A stretch of 64,000 nt of DNA from Hippasteria phrygiana (taxonomy: Eukaryota; Echinodermata; Asteroidea; Valvatida; Goniasteridae): assembly GCA_037893225.1 (NCBI GenBank), contig JAZGUH010000924.1, positions 62,001-126,000 of the forward strand. The letters run 5' to 3'. This document shows positions 57,488-64,000 of this stretch, piece by piece. Position 1 is the stretch's first letter, and every line of letters starts with the position of its first letter. The notes under the pieces are model-generated. The model made no database searches. It was not told where the DNA came from and saw nothing but the letters and a program-made list of their open reading frames with translations. A program made the position numbers and the translations under genes.

Positions 57488-58439
57488 TAGGGCTGTTCAT
57501 TTTCGAATAAATTAGTATTTTGATTATTCGAAACTGGGTTTGACCGAATATTCGATACTCACCGATCAAATTCTTTTAAGTGCCAGCTGCAACTGCATGC
57601 CGCACCGGTAAAAAATGTGCACGCAAAGCAAAGTGTTTTATGTCCGGCGATCGATATTGTGGACCGCCCGATAGACATTTTTTTAGCATGCGTCTCATAC
57701 TGTCCCCATCCCACTAGAGCTTTCCGAGTTAGAAGGCCCTAACTCGGAAAGGAGCACTGCCTTTTTGAGATTTTATGTTGTTTACATTGTTTATCTTGTG
57801 TCAATAAACTTAAGATACTATCAGTTAATCCTTTGTTGACTTAAGTTCTTAGCTATATGAGTTATATTTAACACAGAAACATCTGCAAGAATTCTTAGTT
57901 TTATTGTAAAAAAATGCCTCAGTTCAGATTTTCTATCTTGTGTAACTACTTAAAAACTTTTGAATCATGAAAAACGGCCGCTGGAAAGCTGAGAACGAAA
58001 ATAAACTTGAACGAATCGGAGAGGTGATTTGTACGCTGTGAGTAGTACCAGCAAATCCCAGCCTGGAAGTGTTTACTTAAGGATTACAAGCAATTGTTTG
58101 GCTAATGGATTACAAAGATAAGAAGCTGGCAAAGGTGTTGGTGTGTCAACACCAAAAGGCAGTGGAGCTGCCTGTTTTGGCTCTAGTGGGATGTTTCCCT
58201 CATGTGTTGTATCAAGATCATTACGGGTTTACGGATGGCAACAATAAACCTCGGTCCACAAAAAGTTACCAGACAAAAATGTGGCATTTGACACTGCTAA
58301 GCGCCCTAACTTTTCTTTTAAAATAGCATCAGAGTCGTATCTGTACATGCATATATATATTTTTTCAAATATTTGAACCAGCAAAAGGTATCTGAATATT
58401 CAATTGGCGATCGAATATTTGTATATTAGGGCTGCCCTA
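57488..58439. mobile_element. hAT-like element with TATTCGAAT subterminal repeats
   Basis: 952 bp with ends TAGGGCTGTTCATTTTCG and GTATATTAGGGCTGCCCTA. The perfect 8-bp duplication GTATTGTC lies at 57480-57487 and 58440-58447. Subterminal motifs GATTATTCGAA, CGAATATTCGA and GATCGAATATTTG recur at both ends, a known style of hAT MITE. The interior holds one 73-residue open frame at 58105-58326 with no recognised domain. Confidence 0.85.
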
Positions 58440-58447
58440 GTATTGTC

Positions 58448-58893
58448 TAGTGGTGGGATATAAATCCAGATTTTCTAACATTTGGTGTGAATTTGGTTTT
58501 GATTTTAGAAACTGGATATTCGAAAGTAACCTTAAAAAAAATAAGCCTTCCATTTTTTTGTGACACAGACTAAATAAAACAACTGGAGCATCCTCCAATT
58601 TGCTCCATGGTCTCTGATTGTAACTGCATTCACTCGCTACATGTATGAATAGCCGGCCCATCCATTTTTTCAATATTACAGCTCTGGAGAGTTTTGTAAA
58701 GGCCCAGTGGTCACTGAATCATGCAAACTATATCCAGCCATTGGGAGGGCTTTTTATGCGGCACCTCACTCATCACTTGTTGTTGGCATGACTATGAGCT
58801 AGATGTGAACTTCCGGTGAAATCAGATAACTGTTATTCGGTTTGAATACAATTAGGATAATCAGATTTTGAAATCTGATTTCTCCCACCACTC
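58448..58893. mobile_element. candidate inverted-repeat element TAGTGGTGGGA...TCTCCCACCACT
   Basis: Left end TAGTGGTGGGATATAAATCC immediately abuts the target duplication of the element to its left. Right end GAAATCTGATTTCTCCCACCACT. The subterminal motifs AATCCAGATTTTCTAA and AATCAGATTTTGAAATC are inversely related. I could not find a matching target duplication. The class is probably hAT, uncertain. Confidence 0.5.
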
Positions 58894-60073
58894 TGTCCAT
58901 AATGTTTTGCAACATACCCTGATTTCTCATACAAGGCACAATAAAACATGTTCAGCATCATGCCTTTTTCAAACCAGGAAGGAGATGACACTTTTTGGGT
59001 AATTTTATCCTGCACTGCAGGCAATATTGTCCAAGATGGCTGCTCCTACTTTTAAGATGGCTTTCGCCGACCGGGAAATCCATCAAATCAATTTAAAAAA
59101 ATTGTTTGACCAGTTAAAAAAAAAAAAAAAGATCAACTGTAAGAAATTTCCCATCTCCCTTTGGCATTATTTTTAAGAAAAGACTAAAAAACAAAACAAA
59201 TAATTTCACTTTTTATGAAAAAAAAATCACTATACTTCCAGTCTGGAAGTTATGCAAAGTGTACAAAAAAAGAAACAGAACTGAAAAACAAACATAAACA
59301 AAGTTGCATCCTCAAAAACAAAATCAGGGTGTGACAGTGAATATTACTTGAACTCAACTCAGATTCTGATTCACAGTCTATAAGGACTCCAATGCAATTC
59401 TGCTTGGCAAGACAGATATAAAGACCACGAAACCAACCAACCAACATGTCTTCTCCACCTCAATAACAAACCAGCAAAAAGATGAAAACCAATCAGGGAT
59501 ACCACCAGCTCCGCCAGCAATGAAATCCCACTGGATGAGAAAACAGAAAATCGAGCCCGCCGAAGTTATTACCCAAAAATAAAAATTAAAATTGAGCGGA
59601 TCTTTCAAGTCGGCTGCACGTGGCCCATCGCGGGGCAGCTGTGATAGTAATATCAAATGGACTGTGAAAAACCCTTTCACTCTGGAGGTGTCGGGATCCG
59701 TGCCAGCCGGCCATCTGTCAACACAGGCGGTGTGAAGTGATTCCGCTTCTTCTCTCTCCCCCCCCCCCCCCCCCACCCTTCCAACCCTTCTCTGGGATTC
59801 AAGAGTGACTCAAACCTCGGATCCTCAACAGACTGGGGATACTCGCTCACAAACTCACGGAATAATTTCTTTCTCTTTGGCGGCTTTGCCGGCGTATTAT
59901 TTCAGATGTATCAGAGATACTGAATCCCCCCCCGCCCCCTTACCCCCAGGTCCAATTATTGTGTAAATAGTATTCCTTATCGGAAAGGACCTTAACGGAA
60001 TTATATCTGTGCCTACTGCAACAAAACGTGTATCCAATGGGAGATTTTGATTTGAGTGAAGAGATAGGCGGCA

Positions 60074-60122
<49 letters not shown>

Positions 60123-60470
60123 AAACAGATAGAGGCTGTTGTAAGCTGCACTTACAAATACAGTGAAACGAGGTGATTGAATTTGCTGACACTGCCATTT
60201 GAATAGATCATTTCCATATTATCAAGTTACATGTATCAACAAACCATTTATTAAAATAGGTATCGCCCAACACAAGGTAAAACACTGTGAACTAGTAACA
60301 ATGGATTCAGTGCCAAGTAACAATGAGTTTTCATTGTTAGTGCACCGTTTTTCTTTTGTTAGATGTTCATAGTGAAAAGGCCACTGAAGGTGTGGGTTAC
60401 AAAAGACCAAAAAAAGAGACAGAAATCACGGGGATAGAAGGTATCTATATTCACATTCCGTTTGAATATA
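58894..60470. other. nothing recognised apart from simple repeats
   Basis: C run at 59758 and (ATG)n at 60072. A 132-residue Trp/Phe-rich minus frame at 59378-59776 is unsupported. Confidence 0.45.
60072..60121 (+). repeat. (ATG)n microsatellite
   Basis: About sixteen uninterrupted GAT units. A poly-His ORF on the other strand is an artefact. Confidence 0.95.
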
Positions 60471-60656
60471 AGCCAGTTCGTTATCTCAAAGGTCAAAGGT
60501 TATTCGGGATAAAATGTCACACCATGTTACGCAATGAATTTAACACGTGCGCATTGTGCGACCACCTTTTGCATTCACACACGTGCGTTTGGTCACGCGG
60601 GTCATTCGGGATAAAATGTCATTGCGCACATGCGCAGTTGAAATACCGAACTGGCT
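60471..60656. mobile_element. TA-flanked MITE with AGCCAGTTCGGTAT ends, copy 2
   Basis: Same family as 55174-55388, about 30 bp shorter by internal deletion. TA flanks both ends. It keeps the AGGTCAAAGGTTA motif, two ATTCGGGATAAAATG boxes and TGCGCACATGCGCAGTTG. Confidence 0.7.
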
Positions 60657-61490
60657 TATTGTGATAGGTTATAGGTGAAAGGGAAGCTGGTTACCTCAGA
60701 CTTTTGGAGCTATTTTAAGAGTATGTTTTCTTTCTGTTTTTTAACAAAATTAGCATCTTTACGTGACAAATTAGAAGAATTAAAAAATATCATCCAGTGC
60801 TCGTATTTGACACAAATATCTACTAGACCCTCAGGTAAGTTGTGCATGTGATCCATGAGAGACCAGAGCAATTTTTCAAAGACCGATGTCTAGCAATATC
60901 TACCACAGACATTCTGTGTGGGTGAGCTGGTCACTCTATTTTACACTAAAAGTCCAAATTTCTTAATTGAAAATTTGTCAAGGCAATGAAAGTAGGGGTG
61001 CGCTGTATAATAAGGGCATAAATATGTGCCATGTGCCATGTGGCCTGGACGCTTGATAATGACCCGAGCCAAACCTATTCACAAATACCTTTTTGTATAA
61101 TTAAGCAAAAACCTCTGAAAATCTTATAAATTTCAAATGATTTTGTTCAATTTTGTTTACCTTGGTTTGTAAACCCCCCCCCCCCCCCTTAGTTATTTAA
61201 TGGTTCGTGCCTCACGCGAATAGTGCTGAACATTTCCTTATACGGAAATTGAGGCGCGCGTGACGTGTGCGTGACATGTGGCACAGAACGCAGCAGTGCC
61301 GGCGTAGTGTGAAATTATGGACTCTAAATACAGACGCAATGGTATAGTATTGTGCTTGCATAATTGGGAGAGTGACTGGTCGCGCGAGTGTTCAACCAAT
61401 AAAAGGAACCAGATTTCATAGGAGTCTAAATTTTGTGTGACACCGGAAAAAGTGTTTAAGACCGGTTGGTGTTTTATCAGCCGTTTAAAA
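60657..61490. other. nothing recognised
   Basis: Contains a C run (61174-61188) and a CpG-rich patch at 61250-61310. Confidence 0.45.
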
Positions 61491-61690
61491 CAGGGTTGTT
61501 TGATTTAAATCACTCGATTTAAATCATTGATTTAAATTATGATTTAAATCAATGAAAAAATATTAAATCACTAATAAAAATCACGTTTCGATTTGAAAAA
61601 AAAAATCTGTTAATTGTTAATGAAAAACAAAGTCTGTTATTTAAACCCGACTTTCATTAACTTTAAATCACTTATACTTACTCTAAAGGG
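61491..61690 (+). mobile_element. hAT-like terminus with ATTTAAATC repeats
   Basis: CAGGGTTGTTTGATTTAAATC followed by at least four ATTTAAATCA-type motifs within 60 bp. This is a widespread hAT subterminal arrangement. No matching right end is seen, so it looks like a solo or decayed terminus. Confidence 0.5.
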
Positions 61691-61724
61691 ATGTATGGGG
61701 CCAATTTCTTGAAAAATATACTAC

Positions 61725-61860
61725 ATTTATCTTGTGTACAATGCATTCTAACAAAGAACATGCCGAACAAGTAAAAAATAGTGTGAAGTGAATTTTAATG
61801 ATACTTGATGGGAAATTACACTTTTGAAACCCCAAATTTATAGAATGACCCACATATGTA
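61725..61860 (+). repeat. repeat with GAACAAGTAAAAAATAGTGTGAAGT
   Basis: The segment AAAAATAGTGTGAAGT, then TTTTAATGATACTTGATGGG and AATGACCCACAT, recurs at 18030-18150 and 31440-31580. A dispersed repeat without recognised ends. Confidence 0.55.
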
Positions 61861-62225
61861 CTACCTATAACTGCACATAACTGCCATTAATTAAAACACT
61901 CCTATGTAAACATACATTCTGAGCCATGTTGTTGTATGGGTTCAAAATCAGTCAAGTGATTGTTGTGACCCATTGGAATTCTATGCATAGAACTTCATTT
62001 TTGACCTGTGATGACTGTTTCAGCAACTAGCTATGAGAATGCTTTGGCATGCTGTGACCGATGGAAAGGGTCAAAACCGGTTGACTGAATTTGACCTGCC
62101 ATAGTACTAACCACATACATGTAAGTAATCCGACCATTGGTGACTGGTCTGTGTTGAAAGTATAGGAAGGGGAGGTGGAAGGACATTTTGACTGATTTTG
62201 ACCTTTTAAATAGTACAAGGGTTTT

Positions 62226-62276
62226 TAATTAATTAATTAATAAATTAATAAATAAATAAATTAATTAATTAATTAA
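62226..62276 (+). repeat. AATT/AAAT simple repeat
   Basis: AATTAATT, AATAAATA and AATTAATT blocks just before a piggyBac-type MITE. Confidence 0.9.
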
Positions 62277-62442
62277 CCCCTTGATGCCGGGTATTTATAA
62301 TGAGGAGCAGGGGTGCCCTGGCGGCCTGTGCAGCCAAGCAAAACGGACACAAGAGGCTTGTGCAGCCAAGCATAACATACACTGGATTGAAAATGGATTG
62401 AAAATGCAGAGAATGACGTGTATAGAAAAATCCCCCGCCCAC
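62273..62442 (+). mobile_element. piggyBac-type MITE, subfamily 2, right end missing
   Basis: TTAACCCCTTGATGCCGGG start, the subfamily 2 interior with TTGTGCAGCCAAGCATAAC, then loss of similarity after GACGTGTATAGA. Preceded by an AATT/AAAT simple repeat. Confidence 0.6.
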
Positions 62443-63007
62443 TGATTTTAGTTTAGTGATGCAGTTTGCTAGACTATTGCCTTAAATGACTGGATTCAGT
62501 CTAATGGTTATCCAACATGAAAAAAAAATGAAGAAAATTTAGAGAAATATCACCTACTATACATTCGTTATAATTCAAAACTAATTAACCATCCAGAAAA
62601 TGCAATATCTTACATCCGACTTCACTCGACGAACGGATGGTGTCGGCCAAAATTTTCAATCTCAGATTTCCAATTTCTACCTGGCAAGTGGCAATTAGAG
62701 ACCATTTCAACTTCCGAACGCCGTTTCACGTGACTCAGAAATATTGGCTGATAATCTTCAATATCAATGCCAAGGAGAGCTGTGGAGCAATTAAACTGAA
62801 GTCCCGTTTTCCATCAACTCCAGGCTTCGCAAACTTTAAAAGATATGTAACCTGACCGCATATATCGCCCATGGCTTTTCCTTTACATTCTTGGCAAGTG
62901 ATGGGGCAAATGTGGCTGGTTTTTCAAGAAGGACATGTCGCACTTACATGTATGTCTTTATTCTTATTCATTTATAAATAGGACTTACAAGAAGGGTTAC
63001 AAAAGAG
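62443..63007. other. nothing recognised
   Basis: A 72-residue frame at 62637-62855 has no support. Confidence 0.4.
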
Positions 63008-63233
63008 ATTTATTTGTTTATGCAAGTTTGCCCCAAACAAGGCTAGGACATGACAATGTTACCTTTTTGGAGTTATTAACCCCTTGAGTACGTTTTTTTT
63101 ACGGGAGACGTCGGGGTGTCGCGGAGGTTCAGGCAGCCAAGCGAGCCGCTACAATGTGTTTGTGCAGTCAAGCATAACATGAACAATAATCCAACAATGG
63201 ATTGAAACTGCACAAACAGCGGCAAATGGCGTC
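63008..63233 (-). repeat. 226-bp tandem duplication, unit 1 (contains a partial piggyBac-type MITE)
   Basis: Unit 1 begins ATTTATTTGTTTATGCAAG and includes a subfamily 1 MITE from TTAA at 63076, cut off at GGCAAATGGCGTC. Unit 2 follows directly, at an exact 226-base offset. Confidence 0.85.
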
Positions 63234-63507
63234 ATTTATTTGTTTATGCAAGTTTGCCCCAAACAAGGCTAGGACATGACAATGTTACCTTTTTGGAGTT
63301 ATTAACCCCTTGAGTACGTTTTTTTTACGGGAGACGTCGGGGTGTCACGGAGGTTCAGGCAGCCAAGCGAGCCGCTACAATGTGTTTGTGCAGTCAAGCA
63401 TAACATGAACAATAATCCAACAATGGATTGAAACTGCACAAACAGCGGCAAATGGCGTCATCCGGCCTGGTGGCACTTTTTTTACGCCATATGGCGTCAT
63501 CCGTACA
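63234..63507 (-). repeat. 226-bp tandem duplication, unit 2, continuing to the MITE end
   Basis: Repeats unit 1 with one visible substitution (GTGTCGCGG versus GTGTCACGG), then continues through the part of the MITE missing from unit 1, to CGTCATCCGTAC. The right TTAA is lost. Confidence 0.85.
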
Positions 63508-63744
63508 AAAAACTAATATTTTTTTTCTGTTTCAACTTTTGTAGCCCTAACCCTGCTACAACTTCAACAATGGTAAAAAGCTGTCGAAATTTAAAGGACA
63601 TGCACGGTGGGTTGAATATTGTTGTATTCAGCAGGGTAGCATCTACATACATGTATACCTGTAGGATTTTGTTGTATTTAGGAGGGTGAAGCAGACTTCT
63701 AGTAAAATTTGTGTTGGATTTTGTTTGGATTTTGTTTTGGATTT

Positions 63745-64000
63745 GAAATCAACCAAGCTTTGTCTACATTATCTGAATGCATCATGGACATAAAGCACTG
63801 GATGTTAAGTAACATGCTTCAATTGAACGAATCAAAAACTGAATTCTTTGTCTGTGCCAATACCGGAATTATCAATTCTTTATCTAATGTTTCTCTTCAA
63901 ATAGGTGCTGACACTATCCAGGCTTCCACTAAGATCAGAAATCTTGGAGTGGAATTTGATCAGAACATGCGGATGTCCAACCAAGTCACTGCAATTTGTC
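63745..64000 (+). CDS. non-LTR retrotransposon reverse transcriptase, partial at the window edge
   Basis: 85 codons open to the last base. The peptide contains ECIMDIKHWMLSNMLQLNES, KTEFFVC, then LQIGADTIQASTKIRNLGVE and FDQNMRMSNQV. The W-M-x-x-N-x-L-x-L-N-x-x-K-T-E block followed by R-N-L-G-V-x-F-D is diagnostic for LINE reverse transcriptases just after the catalytic YADD box. The sequence left of 63745 is a short GGATTTTGTTT repeat rather than RT, so the copy is 5'-truncated there. It continues beyond 64000; whether it stays intact cannot be seen. Confidence 0.85.

Noticed and set aside
60030..60151. Poly-His protein on the minus strand
   Set aside because: Translation of an (ATG)n microsatellite.

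Overview
This is 64 kb of animal nuclear DNA. It shows GT-AG introns, AATAAA signals, tRNA-derived SINEs, LINE fragments, many short DNA transposons, no operons and no long ORFs. The interspersed repeats (ACATGTA-rich DNA, GGGCCCAATTTCATGG-type inverted-repeat elements, TGACCTTTGACCT repeats) suggest a marine invertebrate deuterostome, most likely an echinoderm. That placement is my recollection of repeat style, not a search result.

One protein-coding gene is well supported, on the minus strand. Five short exons (31109-31192, 29191-29280, 17422-17544, 5978-6082, 3282-3708) have canonical splice sites, compatible phases and one continuous coiled coil. It reads colinearly with the N-terminal coiled coil of the RIM-binding protein family (RIMBP / TSPOAP1). 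Two further phase-compatible exons (1835-1987, 958-1070) probably encode the linker before the first SH3 domain. The SH3 and FN3 domains must lie beyond the left edge. A possible upstream coiled-coil exon sits at 51712-51842. Everything else is intron or 5' flank.

The rest is dense in mobile DNA. The most striking group is a set of hAT-like non-autonomous elements. Five (16768-17121, 29472-30055, 40688-42356, 45965-46157, 56356-56643) share ends close to CAGNGNTGNAGTCGAGTCC; four of these have perfect 8-bp target duplications, and the 45965 copy does not. A sixth hAT (57488-58439) has unrelated ends of the TAGGGCTG type and a perfect 8-bp duplication. Four of the five form a foldback family whose arms are tandem arrays of 10-12 bp units around a conserved core with a small hairpin. 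The 1.67-kb element has the same ends but hexamer (GGACTC/GTACTC) arms. Other groups are TTAA-flanked piggyBac-type MITEs in several subfamilies, TAA-flanked Harbinger-type MITEs, TA-flanked inverted-repeat elements, at least three SINE families, two LINE reverse-transcriptase fragments, several unclassified repeats, microsatellites and many long G or C runs.

Region by region: 1-6.1 kb has the four left-hand exons and a SINE. 6.1-17.4 kb is one large intron with SINEs and MITEs. 17.4-29.2 kb is a second large intron. 29.2-31.2 kb holds two exons, with a foldback element between them. 31.2-64 kb is repeat-rich flank or upstream intron, ending inside a LINE reverse transcriptase.
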